NCBI RefSeq assembly: GCF_030656875.1
Contig: NZ_CP130943.1
Coordinates: 3,286,001-3,350,000, forward strand
Direction of reading: 5' to 3'
Origin: Prescottella sp. R16
GTDB taxonomy: Bacteria > Actinomycetota > Actinomycetes > Mycobacteriales > Mycobacteriaceae
Length of the DNA: 64,000 bases
Both the position numbers and the translations under genes were made by a program. Positions 50,107 through 59,761 of the stretch are shown here, one piece after another (within the stretch, counting starts at the first letter, position 1; each line of letters starts with the position of its first letter). The notes below the pieces were generated by a model. The model was given only the letters and a program-made list of their open reading frames with translations, was not told where the DNA came from and ran no database searches.

Positions 50107-52551
50107 TCACGCCAGCGCGGCCACCGGGGCCGTGCGGGCCGCCCGCCGCGCGGGCAGGATCGCGGCGATCGCCCCGGCCACGCCGCCGCCCGACACGATC
50201 AGCAGCAGCGTGAGCCACGGCAGGGTGCCGAGTTCGAGACCGTCGAACCCGAACACCGACGCCGATCCGGTGATGCCGAAGGCGAGGCCCAGCACGACGC
50301 CGAGCACGGACGCGACACCCGCGATGAGCACCGCTTCCCACAGCAGCAGCGATCGCAGGCCCGCACGGGTCAGACCCACCGCCCGCAGCAGGCCGGACTC
50401 GCGTCGACGTTCGAGCACCGACAGTGCCATCGTGTTCCCCACACCGATCAGTGCGATCACGACGGCCACCGACAGCAGACCGGCCACGATCATCAGCAGC
50501 GTGTCGAGCACGGTGTCCAGCGTCGCGCGCATCACCAGCGAGCCGCCGACCTCACTGCCCGGCGCCGACCGTTCGGCGATCGAGGCGATCTCGTCCTGCA
50601 CCACACGTTTCTCTTCGTCGGTGAGACCGTCGACCAGCCGGATCCACACCTGGTCGTCGACGACCTGCGGCGACAGCGCCGCCAGCACCCGCCGGTCCGC
50701 CAGCGCCTCGGCGCCGCCGGTGGCCGATCCGATCACCGCGTCGGTGCGGCCGACGTTACCGCGCAGCGTCACCGTGTCGCCGAGCTCGAGCCCGAACGCC
50801 CGGCGCTCGTCCGGGCCCAGCAGCAACTGGTCCGGCCCGGGCAGGTCGACGTCGGTGCGCAGCGTCGCCCGCACCGCCGCCACGTCCACACCGATCACCG
50901 GAAGCGTGTGCCCGTCCGGCAAGGTGATGTCGGCCGTGGCGAGCGCCGCGGCCGCAGCGACCCCGTCGAGGCGCCGGACCCGGTCGACGAGGTCGACCGG
51001 CAGCCCGGCCGCGCCGTGCGTGGCGATGCTGACATCGACCGGGAACTGCTCGTCCACCGCGCCCGGCGCACTCGCCTTCGTCACCGCGACGCCGACGACG
51101 AGGGTGCTGGTGAGCGTGACACCGATCAGCAGGGCCGTCGCGGTCGCCGCGGTGCGCCGCGGGTTGCGGCCCGCGTTGCCGGCAGCGAGCAGCCCCACCG
51201 GGCCGCCGAACCGTCCGACGAACGCGCCCACCGCGGACACCACGGCCGGCACGATGCGCCGGCTCAGCACCACGATCGCGACGAACGTGAGCAGGCCACC
51301 GACGCATGCGATCAGCACCTGGCCCGTGGCGACCGCCACCGCGAGGATGCCGACACCCGCGAGCAGTGCGAGCGCCCCGAGGATGCGACGCACCCGCGAC
51401 ACCGCGACGGGTTCGGGCGCCGACTCGAGCGGCTGCAGCGCGGCCAGCGGCGACACCCGGGTCGCGGCCCGGCCGGGCGCCGACGCCGCCACCATCGTCA
51501 TGACCACACCGACCACCAGGCCCACGAGCACCGTCACCGGTGTCACGCGCACCCCGTGCAGCGGGATCGGCACGTCCACCGCCGTCGCGACCCGGGCGAC
51601 CGCCCACGCCGCCACGACGCCGACCCCCACCCCGAGCACCGATGCGAGCACGCCGAGACCCGCGGCCTCGACCTGCACGCTGCGCCGCACCTGGGGCGCG
51701 GTCGCGCCGACGCAGCGCAGCAGCGCGAGTTCCCGGGTGCGCGCGGCGAGCAGCACCGCGAACGTGTTCGCGATCACCAGTCCCGCGACGACCACCGCGA
51801 TCGCCCCGAACGCCAACAGCACACTCGCCAGCAGATCCGAGTCACCCAGGTACTGCTGCGACACCAGCTCGGCCTGTCGCGCACCGGTTTCCACGGTCAC
51901 CTCCGTCGGCAGCGCCGACCGGACCCGCTCCGCCAACTGCTCCGGTGCGAGGGTGCCGTCACCGACCGCGCGCACCTCCCGCCCTCCGGATCCACCGGTC
52001 CACTCGTCGAGTTGCGCGGTGGTCGCGAACACCGTGGTGCCGTTCATCTGCTGCGCAGTGCCCGACAGATCGACAGTCCCGACCACCGTCACCGTCGCCG
52101 CGACCGCCGCGCCGTCGGCGAGCGGGGTGACCGTCAGTTCGCTGCCGAGCGGAATCCCGGAGCCCGCCGCGACCGCGACCTCACCGGGTGCCTGCGCGAA
52201 GCGGCCGTCCACCAATTTCTGCCAGCGCAGAACCGGGTCCGGAGACAACGAGAGTGCCGACCCCCACGACGTTCCCTCGCCGGGACGTCCCACCTTCACG
52301 CTCGTCGAGATGTCCTCGGTGACCGCCCGCACGCCCGGCACCGCGGCGACAGTGGCCGCGCTGATGTCCCCGGTGACGACGATGTCCGACGACGCGTACT
52401 GGCCGGCCAGCGAATCCGTCACGCCCGCTTTGAGCGTCGAGTTCAGCGTGAGCGTCGCGACGATGAAGGCCACCGAGATCACGACCGCCAGGGCCGAGGC
52501 GACGTACCGCCCCGCATGGGCACGCATCTGCGCCCACGCCAGCCCGCGCAT
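50107..52551 (-). CDS. ABC transporter permease, FtsX/MacB type, two-module
   Basis: An 814-residue permease made of two FtsX-like modules in one chain. TM1 is near residues 15-40, with a large extracytoplasmic domain up to about 245, then three TM segments (250-355), a central pair near 395-450, a second extracytoplasmic domain (about 480-690) and three C-terminal TM segments. TANAFAV-like and AIGVGNTMALSVLERRRESGLLRAVG motifs are family-typical. It probably exports a lipid, peptide or lipoprotein; the substrate is unknown. ATG at 52551 overlaps the ATPase stop by one base. It converges on the TIGR03089 gene with 6 bp between stops. Confidence 0.9.
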   Translation of the reverse strand: MRGLAWAQMRAHAGRYVASALAVVISVAFIVATLTLNSTLKAGVTDSLAGQYASSDIVVTGDISAATVAAVPGVRAVTEDISTSVKVGRPGEGTSWGSALSLSPDPVLRWQKLVDGRFAQAPGEVAVAAGSGIPLGSELTVTPLADGAAVAATVTVVGTVDLSGTAQQMNGTTVFATTAQLDEWTGGSGGREVRAVGDGTLAPEQLAERVRSALPTEVTVETGARQAELVSQQYLGDSDLLASVLLAFGAIAVVVAGLVIANTFAVLLAARTRELALLRCVGATAPQVRRSVQVEAAGLGVLASVLGVGVGVVAAWAVARVATAVDVPIPLHGVRVTPVTVLVGLVVGVVMTMVAASAPGRAATRVSPLAALQPLESAPEPVAVSRVRRILGALALLAGVGILAVAVATGQVLIACVGGLLTFVAIVVLSRRIVPAVVSAVGAFVGRFGGPVGLLAAGNAGRNPRRTAATATALLIGVTLTSTLVVGVAVTKASAPGAVDEQFPVDVSIATHGAAGLPVDLVDRVRRLDGVAAAAALATADITLPDGHTLPVIGVDVAAVRATLRTDVDLPGPDQLLLGPDERRAFGLELGDTVTLRGNVGRTDAVIGSATGGAEALADRRVLAALSPQVVDDQVWIRLVDGLTDEEKRVVQDEIASIAERSAPGSEVGGSLVMRATLDTVLDTLLMIVAGLLSVAVVIALIGVGNTMALSVLERRRESGLLRAVGLTRAGLRSLLLWEAVLIAGVASVLGVVLGLAFGITGSASVFGFDGLELGTLPWLTLLLIVSGGGVAGAIAAILPARRAARTAPVAALA

Positions 52552-53297
52552 CAGTGCGTCCTGCTCAAGTCGTCGGCACCGAGAAGACGCATCGTCTCGA
52601 TCACCGAATCGGTGGTGGGGCGGTCGATCTCACCGGCGATACTGCCGTCGGCGATCAGCACCACCCGGTCCGCGTACGACGCCGCGACGGGATCGTGGGT
52701 CACCATCACCACGGTCTGCCCGGTCTCGCGCACGCTCGACCGCAGCAGATCCAGCACCTCCGCGCCGGTCCGCGAGTCGAGGTTGCCCGTCGGCTCGTCC
52801 GCGAAGATCACGTCCGGCTGTGGCAGCAGCGCCCGCGCCACCGCGACCCGCTGCTGCTGCCCACCCGACAATTCGTGCGGGCGGTGTCCGAGCCGGTCGG
52901 TCAGACCCAGGCGCCGCACCACCTCGTCGCGCCACCCCTGTTCGGGCAGGCTTCCCGCCAACCGCATGGGCAGCAACATGTTCTCCTCGGCCGACAGCAC
53001 CGGCAGCAGGTTGAACGCCTGGAACACGAACCCGATCCGGTCCCGCCGCAGCTCGGTGAGCGCCCTGTCACCCAACCGGGTGATCTCGGTGCCGCCCACC
53101 TCGACGGTCCCGGCAGACGCGGTGTCGAGACCGGCCAGGCAGTGCATCAGCGTCGACTTTCCCGAGCCCGACGGCCCCATGATCGCCGTGAACGCACCCG
53201 CCGCGAAATCCACGTCCACCCCTCGAAGGGCATGAACGGCAGTGTCGCCGGCTCCGTAGGTCTTCGTCAGGCTCCGCGCCCGCACCATAATCCTCAT
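52551..53297 (-). CDS. ABC transporter ATP-binding protein (MacB/LolD type)
   Basis: A 248-residue ATPase partnering the FtsX permease. Walker A is GPSGSGKSTL (about 41-50), the Q-loop is FVFQAFNLLP, the ABC signature is LSGGQQQRVAVARALL, and Walker B with the catalytic Glu is VIFADEPTGNLDSRTG. The D-loop and His switch (VTHDP) are intact, so it should hydrolyse ATP. The start may be the ATG at 53297, an ATG at 53288 or a GTG at 53285, the last having the best spaced GAGG. It lies 107 bp after the NarL-type regulator gene, which may control it. Confidence 0.92.
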   Translation of the reverse strand: MRIMVRARSLTKTYGAGDTAVHALRGVDVDFAAGAFTAIMGPSGSGKSTLMHCLAGLDTASAGTVEVGGTEITRLGDRALTELRRDRIGFVFQAFNLLPVLSAEENMLLPMRLAGSLPEQGWRDEVVRRLGLTDRLGHRPHELSGGQQQRVAVARALLPQPDVIFADEPTGNLDSRTGAEVLDLLRSSVRETGQTVVMVTHDPVAASYADRVVLIADGSIAGEIDRPTTDSVIETMRLLGADDLSRTH

Positions 53298-53404
53298 GCT
53301 GTCGACGCTATGGCTGGTCAGACGCCCGGCACATCGGAGCGGGGAGCGATCTACGCGAGGCCCGCCGTCATCCCCCGGTAGGACCGGGAGTCATCCCGCC
53401 GGGA

Positions 53405-54070
53405 TCAATCGGAGCCGAGCAGATCCTGCGGCCGCACCAGGCCCACCTGGAACGCGTACAGCACGGCCTGTACCCGGTCACGCGAACCGGTCTTCGAGAG
53501 AACCCGTCCCACATGGGTTTTCACGGTCGCCTCGGAGACGACGAGCTTTGCGGCGATCTCGGTGTTGGACAGCCCGTGGGCCATTTCCACGAGCACCTCG
53601 ATCTCCCGTGGGGTGAGGTCCTCCGGCAAGGACGGCAGAGCCACACCCAGCATCGGCCCCACGTGCTGCAGCAGCTTGCGAGTGGAGCGGGCCTCGATGA
53701 CGGCGTCACCGCGGTACACGGTGCGGATCGCGTCGAGGAGCTGCTCGGGCGGGACGTCCTTGAGGAGGAAGCCGCTCGCGCCGGCACTGATCGCGGACAG
53801 CACGTACTCGTCGTTCTCGAAGGTGGTGAGCACCACCACCTTCGGCGAGTCGTCACGCGCGGTGAGCCGGCGGGTGGCCTCGATGCCGTCCATGTGCGGC
53901 ATCTGCACATCCATCAACACGACATCGGCCGGAGTGCAGGCCAGTGCCGAAACCGCTGCGGCTCCGTCGCTCGATTCGAGAACCACCTCGAGGTCGGGCT
54001 GCGAATCGATCACCATGCGGAACCCCGCGCGCACGAGCTGCTGGTCGTCGACGAGGGCCACACGAATCAT
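53405..54070 (-). CDS. NarL/FixJ-family response regulator
   Basis: A 221-residue response regulator. The receiver has the acidic pair in ALVDDQQLVRAGF, phospho-acceptor Asp in VVLMDVQMPHMDG (about 54) and Lys in GFLLKDVPPEQ. The LuxR-type helix-turn-helix is LTPREIEVLVEMAHGLSNTEIA (about 152-173), with VKTHVGRVLSKTGSRDR after it. It is 10 bp downstream of its kinase gene. The pair plus the ABC genes form the common actinobacterial HK-RR-exporter group, which often responds to envelope stress or antibiotics. Confidence 0.92.
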   Translation of the reverse strand: MIRVALVDDQQLVRAGFRMVIDSQPDLEVVLESSDGAAAVSALACTPADVVLMDVQMPHMDGIEATRRLTARDDSPKVVVLTTFENDEYVLSAISAGASGFLLKDVPPEQLLDAIRTVYRGDAVIEARSTRKLLQHVGPMLGVALPSLPEDLTPREIEVLVEMAHGLSNTEIAAKLVVSEATVKTHVGRVLSKTGSRDRVQAVLYAFQVGLVRPQDLLGSD

Positions 54071-54080
54071 GGTCGCCAGC

Positions 54081-55277
54081 CTAGGCGGCGGTGTACGGCA
54101 GCCGTCCGTGTACCCGGTAGCCGCCGCCGGCGACCGGACCGGCCGCGAGGGCGCCGCCGTGCAACCCGGCCCGCTCCTTCATGCCGATGACGCCCTGCCC
54201 GCCGGGGGACGCGTCGACCAGCGCCGCCGCCCCACCGCGCCCGTCGTCGGTGACGACGAGATCGAGTTCCCGCTCACCCCACGACATCTCGACACGGGCG
54301 TGCGCGCCCGGGCCGGCGTGTTTGAGGACGTTCGTGAGAGATTCCTGCACGATCCGGTACACGGTGAGACCGGTTCCGACCGGCAGGTCCCGCCGCTCCC
54401 CGGACACCTCGAGGTCGACGGCGAGCCCCCCGCGCCGCAGGTCCTCCACGAGCCCGCCGACGTCGTCGGCGCCGGGCAGTGCCGAGAACTCCCGCGGCCG
54501 GTCCTCCCGCAGCACCGACAGCAGGCCCCGCATGTCCGTCAGGGCCTGCCGCCCCGTCGACGCGATCGTCTCCAGGGCATCGAGCGCAGCCTGCGGATCC
54601 TTCGCACCGCCGTAGCGTCCGCCGTCGGCCTGGGCGATGACGACCGTGAGCGAGTGCGCGACGATGTCGTGCATCTCGCGGGCGATGCGGGTGCGTTCAC
54701 CGATCGCGGCGAGTTCGGCCTCCTGCGCGCGTTCGAGTTCGAGGAGCCGGGCGCGTTCGGAGAGTCCCTCCACCTCCTGGATGCGGACCCGGCGCAGATC
54801 GCCGAACGCCCACACGGCGATGACGAACACCACCAGCAGGCTCGCGTTGGCGACCGCTCCCTGCCAGGTACGGCCGTCGTATCCGAAGTATTCGACGCCG
54901 GCCGCGGCCGCCCCCAGGATCGCGACGACCAGCGCGGTGTAGCTGCTCCACCGGGGCGCATACGCCGCGAACGCGTACAACGCGACCGGTACCGCGATCG
55001 CGCTCGGCATCAGCAGATCCGAGACGACCATCAGGTGCGCGACCGCGAACGCGGCCACCACGAACCCGGAGATCACCGTGTGCGAGCGGCGCCACGCGAG
55101 CGGCACCGTCATACCCAGCGAGATGATCACCCGCTCGGCGCCTCCGCCGTCGACCGCGGTGGCCAGACAGAACAACGTCAGGAGCGCCGCCTCGGCGCGG
55201 TCGATTCCGACGGCGTGGGCGGCGCTCCATCGGTACCAGCGTTCACTCAGCCGAGAGCGCGCCGGACGGGGCGTCAC
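54081..55277 (-). CDS. NarL-type sensor histidine kinase (HisKA_3)
   Basis: A 398-residue kinase with about five membrane segments in the first 150 residues (for example HTVISGFVVAAFAVAHLMVV) and no large external domain, so it may sense membrane state. The dimerisation helix with the phospho-His is RIAREMHDIVAHSLTVVI (near 200). The ATPase domain has VYRIVQESLTNVLKHAG and DDGRG, then GVIGMKERAGLHGG. GTG at 55277 lies 4 bases after the purE stop; the frame open to 55457 is rejected because it lies inside purE. It is therefore in line with purKE. Confidence 0.9.
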   Translation of the reverse strand: MTPRPARSRLSERWYRWSAAHAVGIDRAEAALLTLFCLATAVDGGGAERVIISLGMTVPLAWRRSHTVISGFVVAAFAVAHLMVVSDLLMPSAIAVPVALYAFAAYAPRWSSYTALVVAILGAAAAGVEYFGYDGRTWQGAVANASLLVVFVIAVWAFGDLRRVRIQEVEGLSERARLLELERAQEAELAAIGERTRIAREMHDIVAHSLTVVIAQADGGRYGGAKDPQAALDALETIASTGRQALTDMRGLLSVLREDRPREFSALPGADDVGGLVEDLRRGGLAVDLEVSGERRDLPVGTGLTVYRIVQESLTNVLKHAGPGAHARVEMSWGERELDLVVTDDGRGGAAALVDASPGGQGVIGMKERAGLHGGALAAGPVAGGGYRVHGRLPYTAA

Positions 55278-55281
55278 GGGT

Positions 55282-55791
55282 TCAGCCGAGCAGCTTCGCG
55301 CGCAGCGCCGCGTCCTTCTCCAGCACCATCTGCTCGAGGCCGGCCTGGAAGTCGGCCATCCGCTGCTGCAGGGCCGGATCCGAGGCGCCGAGGATGCGGG
55401 CCGCGAGCAGGCCCGCGTTGCGGGCGCCGCCGATCGAGACTGTTGCGACCGGGACACCGGCCGGCATCTGCACGATCGACAGCAGCGAATCCATGCCGTC
55501 GAGGTACTTGAGCGGAACGGGCACGCCGATCACCGGCAGCGGGGTCGCCGAGGCGACCATGCCGGGCAGGTGGGCGGCCCCGCCGGCGCCGGCGATGATG
55601 ACCTTGATTCCTCGGCCGGCGGCGTCCTTCGCGTAGTCGAGCATGCGCTGCGGGGTGCGGTGCGCCGACACGACACCCACCTCGAAGCGGACACCGAACT
55701 CGGCGAGGGCCTCGGCGGCGGCCTCCATCGTCGGCCAGTCCGAGTCGCTGCCCATGATGAGCCCGACGAGGGGCCCGTTCGATTCCGTCAC
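55282..55791 (-). CDS. purE: N5-carboxyaminoimidazole ribonucleotide mutase
   Basis: A 169-residue class I PurE, converting N5-CAIR to CAIR in purine synthesis. [13 protein letters not shown] (about 9-21) binds the phosphate, [15 protein letters not shown] carries the catalytic His, and [14 protein letters not shown] and [22 protein letters not shown] are conserved. GTG at 55791 overlaps the purK stop by four bases. The enzyme needs PurK, encoded just upstream. It is at the head of a run of same-strand genes extending to the ABC permease. Confidence 0.95.
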   Translation of the reverse strand: MTESNGPLVGLIMGSDSDWPTMEAAAEALAEFGVRFEVGVVSAHRTPQRMLDYAKDAAGRGIKVIIAGAGGAAHLPGMVASATPLPVIGVPVPLKYLDGMDSLLSIVQMPAGVPVATVSIGGARNAGLLAARILGASDPALQQRMADFQAGLEQMVLEKDAALRAKLLG

Positions 55792-57059
55792 TTGGTCGCT
55801 CCCGTGTGCTCGTCGTATCCGTCGGTCCATTCGGCGTGCGACAGCCAGTGCGCCGCCCGCTCCGCGCGTTCCCGCACGGCCGCCACGTAGGCCGGGTCGT
55901 CGATCGAGCCGGACGCCGCACCCACGATGTTCACGTGCCCGATCTTGCGGTCCTTGCGCTCGCCCTTGCCGTACAGGTGCACCTTGGCGTCGGGCATGCG
56001 CGCGAACAGGTGGTGCAGGCGCTCGTCCATGCTCATCTCGGGTGCCGCGGGGGCGCCGAGCACGTTCGCCATCACGGTGACCGGGGCGATCGGCGACGGG
56101 TCGCCGAGCGGGTAGTCCAGGACCGCGCGCAGATGCTGCTCGAACTGTGACGTGCGGGCGCCGTCCTGCGTCCAGTGGCCGGAGTTGTGGGGGCGCATCG
56201 CCAGCTCGTTCACGATCAGGTCACCGGCGGTGGTCTCGAACAGTTCGACGGCCATCGCTCCGACGACGCCGAGCTCGGACGCGATCCGCAGTGCCAGCTG
56301 CTCGGCCTCGGCGGCCCGCTCGGCCGGCAGGTTCGGGGCCGGTGCCAGCACGACCGAGCACTGCCCGTTCACCTGCACGGTTTCGACGACGGGCCACGAC
56401 GCGCCCTGCCCGAACGGGGAGCGGGCGACCATCGCGGACAGTTCACGGGTGAAGTCGACGGCCTGCTCGACCATCAGCTCGACGCCCTGATCGAGCTGCT
56501 GCGCCACGATCTGCTCGGCCTCGTCGGAGTCGTCGGTGATCCACACGCCGCGGCCGTCGTAGCCGCCGCGGACTGCCTTGATCACGACCGGCCAGCCGTG
56601 TTCGGCACCGAACCGGACGACGTCCTCGGCCCATGTGACCTCGGTGAACGCCGGGATCGGGGCGCCCATCTCGCCGAGCCTGCGACGCATCGCCAGCTTG
56701 TCCTGCGCGTACACGAGCGCCTGCGGCGGCGGCTGGACGTTGACGCCCTCGGACACCAGTACGTCGAGGTGCTCGGTGGGAACGTGCTCGTGGTCGAAGG
56801 TGAGCGCATTGGATCCGGCCGCGGCCTTGCGCAGTGCCTCGAGGTCGGTGTGGCTGCCGAGGACGATGTCCGGACCGACCTGCGCGGCGGGCTCGTCGAC
56901 ACTGCCGGCGAGCACCCGCAGGGTCTGTCCCAGCTCGATCGCGGCCTGATGGGTCATGCGCGCGAGCTGACCGCCGCCGATCATCGTCACCACGGGCATC
57001 CCGGTGGGGAGGTCACGCGGCGGGGTGGGGCGGGATTCGGATTCGGATTTGCCGGTCAC
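55788..57059 (-). CDS. purK: N5-carboxyaminoimidazole ribonucleotide synthase
   Basis: A 423-residue ATP-grasp enzyme that carboxylates AIR using bicarbonate and [23 protein letters not shown] (near 20-40) is the family start, followed by the ATP-grasp region [17 protein letters not shown] and the catalytic [15 protein letters not shown]. The GTG at 57059 is chosen; an ATG at 57077 would overlap the divergent gtrA start, and an ATG near 56999 would give the shortest form. The intergenic space to gtrA is then 16 bp, so the true promoters must overlap coding sequence on one side. Confidence 0.9.
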   Translation of the reverse strand: MTGKSESESRPTPPRDLPTGMPVVTMIGGGQLARMTHQAAIELGQTLRVLAGSVDEPAAQVGPDIVLGSHTDLEALRKAAAGSNALTFDHEHVPTEHLDVLVSEGVNVQPPPQALVYAQDKLAMRRRLGEMGAPIPAFTEVTWAEDVVRFGAEHGWPVVIKAVRGGYDGRGVWITDDSDEAEQIVAQQLDQGVELMVEQAVDFTRELSAMVARSPFGQGASWPVVETVQVNGQCSVVLAPAPNLPAERAAEAEQLALRIASELGVVGAMAVELFETTAGDLIVNELAMRPHNSGHWTQDGARTSQFEQHLRAVLDYPLGDPSPIAPVTVMANVLGAPAAPEMSMDERLHHLFARMPDAKVHLYGKGERKDRKIGHVNIVGAASGSIDDPAYVAAVRERAERAAHWLSHAEWTDGYDEHTGATK

Positions 57060-57075
57060 GACACACCATGGTGTC

Positions 57076-57702
57076 ATGTCGGCTCGCGGCTCGTTCCGTC
57101 GAGGTCGGCGGGCGTCGCATCCTGTGGAGAACCTGATAGATCGCGGTCCGCTGCACCGTCTGCGTCGCGGCTTCGTACAATACTTCGTTGTGTCATTCGT
57201 CGACGCGGCGTTGAGCCGAGTTCCCGAGCCCTTCCGGGCCCTCGTCCTGCGCCACCACGAATTGGTCAAGTTCGCGATCGTGGGCGGCACGACCATGGTG
57301 TTCGACCTCGCGATCTTCTACTCGCTGAGCCTGACCGTCCTCGAACAGAAGCCGGTGGTCGCCAAGATCCTGTCCGGTGTGATGGCGACGATCCTGAGCT
57401 ACATCCTCAACCGGGAGTGGTCGTTCAAGCATCGCGGCGGACGGGAACGCCACCACGAGGCGCTGCTGTTCTTCACGATCAGCGGTATCGGCGTGATCAT
57501 CGCCGCCGCCCCGCTGTGGATCGCGAACAACATCTTCGACGTCCGTTCGTCGGTCAGTTTCACCGCGCTGATGGTCATCGACTTCGTCCTCAACTACATC
57601 ATCGGCAACCTGCTGCAGATGGTGTTCCGGTTCTGGTCGTTCCGTCGCTGGGTGTTCCCCGAGGAGACCGGACCCGAGACGCCCGAACGCGAGACCGTCT
57701 GA
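57076..57702 (+). CDS. GtrA-family membrane protein
   Basis: A 208-residue protein with four membrane segments at about 68-88, 95-113, 130-150 and 160-182; the first starts at LVKFAIVGGTTMVFDLAIFYSL, the GtrA signature. GtrA proteins are thought to flip lipid-linked sugars or assist glycosyltransfer in wall synthesis. The start is uncertain: ATG at 57076 has no clear ribosome site, and GTG at 57124 would remove a poorly conserved basic segment. The Rv3277 neighbour of purK is of the same family. Confidence 0.86.
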   Translation: MSARGSFRRGRRASHPVENLIDRGPLHRLRRGFVQYFVVSFVDAALSRVPEPFRALVLRHHELVKFAIVGGTTMVFDLAIFYSLSLTVLEQKPVVAKILSGVMATILSYILNREWSFKHRGGRERHHEALLFFTISGIGVIIAAAPLWIANNIFDVRSSVSFTALMVIDFVLNYIIGNLLQMVFRFWSFRRWVFPEETGPETPERETV

Positions 57703-57714
57703 TCCGGTCCGGGT

Positions 57715-59028
57715 CTACCGCGGTTCGTGAATACCGGTGACCCGGGTCGGTGCCTCCGACCGGACCGGCGCCAGGAACGCCGCGAACAGGCTGGGCCGTC
57801 GCCGCTGCAGTTCCAGTCGGCCACCGTCCGCCTCGATGAGTGCCCGCGCGAGCGCCAATCCGACGCCCGTCGATCCGGCCCCGGAGAATCCGCGGTCGAA
57901 GATGTGCGGGGCGAGTTCGTCGCTGACGCCCTCCCCCTCGTCGGACACCTCCACGCACACGCGTGACCCGCGCCCACCCGACCCGGACACCTGACGCACC
58001 GACACCGTGCACGTGCCCGCACCGTGCTGCAGCGAGTTGTCGATCAGCACCGACACCGCCTCCCGCAGCCGCGACCCGGTCGTCGCCGACATCAGCCGCG
58101 GCTCGCCGCGCAACCGCAGGACCCGCCCGGCGTCCTCGAACGGCCCCTGCCAGTCGGCGACGACGCTCGCGAGTTCCCCGACCACCGACACCGGTTCCCG
58201 GTTCGCGGCGTCGCTGTCCCGCGACGACCGCACCAGATCGTCGACGGCGACGGTGAGCCGGTCCACCTGTGCCATCGCCTCCTCGGCCTCGTGCACCACC
58301 GCGGGATCGTCGTGTGTGGACAGTTCGTCGAGCCGCAACCGGATCGCGGTCAGCCGGCTACGCAGCTGGTGCGAGACGTCCCCGACGAGCGCATGCTCGC
58401 GTTGCAACCGCCGGGAAATCTCGACGGTCGCCGAATCGAGCACGTCGGACACCCGGTCGAGTTCCGGGATGTCGTGCCGGCGCGAGTCCGGGCGGAAGTC
58501 GCCTTCGGCGAGCCGCGCGGCCCGTTCGGCGACATCCTTGAGCGGGTCGGAGAGCCGTTTCGCGGTGACGACCGCGACGCCCGCACCCGCCCCGATGGAC
58601 GCGAGGACCAGCATCGCGACCGCCCCGGCCGCCTGCCGTTGCAGTGACCGCATCCGATCCGACGGCATCTCGAGCCGCAGCGAACCGGACGTCCCCATCG
58701 ACAGCGATTCGACCAGCGGGGACGGCACCGCAGCCTCACCGATGTCCAGGCGCGCTGCCCCCTCCGACGGCGTCGGGTAGACGACGACGAGTTTGCCTTT
58801 CTCGGGGACCACGAGCCGCAGCGACGTCGTGTCCAGGCCGCCCTCGACGACGCCGGTGCTGCCCTCCTGCCGGATGATTTCGGCGGCCATCCGGTCGAGC
58901 CGGGCCTGCATCTCGTTTCGGGTGAAGTCCTCCACCCACAGCCACGCCGTGTAGATGAGCGGGACACCGAGCAGCAGCCCGGTGAGCAGGACGACGGCGA
59001 GAATGGACAGCAGCAGTCTGCGACGCAC
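57715..59028 (-). CDS. Sensor histidine kinase (HAMP-HisKA)
   Basis: A 437-residue transmembrane kinase paired with the OmpR-type regulator just upstream. TM1 is at about 5-25 (LLLSILAVVLLTGLLLGVPL), TM2 near 135-155, with a small extracytoplasmic domain between them. The HAMP linker is followed by the phospho-His helix ALVGDVSHQLRSRLTAIRL and ATPase motifs SVLIDNSLQHG, DEGEGVS and STGVGLALARALIEADGG. GTG at 59028 follows the regulator stop by 13 bases. The signal is unknown. No homologue is named with confidence. Confidence 0.9.
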   Translation of the reverse strand: MRRRLLLSILAVVLLTGLLLGVPLIYTAWLWVEDFTRNEMQARLDRMAAEIIRQEGSTGVVEGGLDTTSLRLVVPEKGKLVVVYPTPSEGAARLDIGEAAVPSPLVESLSMGTSGSLRLEMPSDRMRSLQRQAAGAVAMLVLASIGAGAGVAVVTAKRLSDPLKDVAERAARLAEGDFRPDSRRHDIPELDRVSDVLDSATVEISRRLQREHALVGDVSHQLRSRLTAIRLRLDELSTHDDPAVVHEAEEAMAQVDRLTVAVDDLVRSSRDSDAANREPVSVVGELASVVADWQGPFEDAGRVLRLRGEPRLMSATTGSRLREAVSVLIDNSLQHGAGTCTVSVRQVSGSGGRGSRVCVEVSDEGEGVSDELAPHIFDRGFSGAGSTGVGLALARALIEADGGRLELQRRRPSLFAAFLAPVRSEAPTRVTGIHEPR

Positions 59029-59041
59029 TGGCGGTCCGCGC

Positions 59042-59722
59042 CTAGTCGGTGTTGATCCGGAATCCGACGCCCCGCACGGTCGCGATACGCCGGTCCGCAC
59101 CCGTGCCCTCGTCGCCGATCTTGCGGCGCAGCCACGACATGTGCATGTCGAGGGTCTTCGATCCGCGCAGTTCCACGTCGCCCCACACCTCGCGCAGGAT
59201 CGTCTCCCGGGAGACCACCTGCCCGGCATGCTCGAGCAGCACCCTCAGCAGCTCGTATTCCTTGTTCGCCAGCGCCACCTCGGACCCGTCGACGAGGACT
59301 CGACGGGCCGCGGGTTCGAACCGGATTCCGGGCACCTCGACGACGACGTCCTCGCCGCCTCCGCTGCGCCGCAGCAGCGCCCGCACCCGGGCCATCAGTT
59401 CGGCGAGCCGGAACGGTTTGCCGACGTAGTCGTCGGCACCGGCGTCGAGCCCGACGACGAAGTCGACCTCGTCGGTGCGGGCGGTGAGCATCAGCACCGC
59501 GAGGTCCAGGTTGTTGGCCCGGAGCTGACGGCACACTTCGAGCCCGTCCATCCCCGGCAGGCCGAGGTCGAGAATGAGGAGCTCGAACCCTCCGGTGAGC
59601 GCCTGTTCGAGTGCTGCCGGCCCGGTCTGTTCGACGGTGACGGTGTAACCCTCTCGCCCGAGCGCACGCGACAGGGGGGCGGCGATGGCCTCGTCATCTT
59701 CGGCAAGCAGTACGGCAGTCAC
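59042..59722 (-). CDS. OmpR-family response regulator
   Basis: A 226-residue regulator. The receiver has the acidic cluster AEDDEAIAAPL (7-17), the phospho-acceptor Asp in LLILDLGLPGMDG (near 52), and the Lys in YVGKPFRLAEL. The winged helix contains ALANKEYELLRVLLEHAGQVVSRETI and ends GVGFRINTD. GTG at 59722. The gene order regulator-kinase is normal. It is separated by 39 bp from the PH-domain gene on the same strand. Confidence 0.92.
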   Translation of the reverse strand: MTAVLLAEDDEAIAAPLSRALGREGYTVTVEQTGPAALEQALTGGFELLILDLGLPGMDGLEVCRQLRANNLDLAVLMLTARTDEVDFVVGLDAGADDYVGKPFRLAELMARVRALLRRSGGGEDVVVEVPGIRFEPAARRVLVDGSEVALANKEYELLRVLLEHAGQVVSRETILREVWGDVELRGSKTLDMHMSWLRRKIGDEGTGADRRIATVRGVGFRINTD

Positions 59723-59761
59723 GCACGACAGCCTACGGTCGCGTCGGCGGATACGGTTCGA

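Noticed and set aside
50132..53014. A 960-codon Ser/Thr/Pro/Arg-rich plus-strand frame opposite the ABC transporter
   Set aside because: Composition is that of a frame shadow, and both ABC genes on the minus strand have all their motifs.
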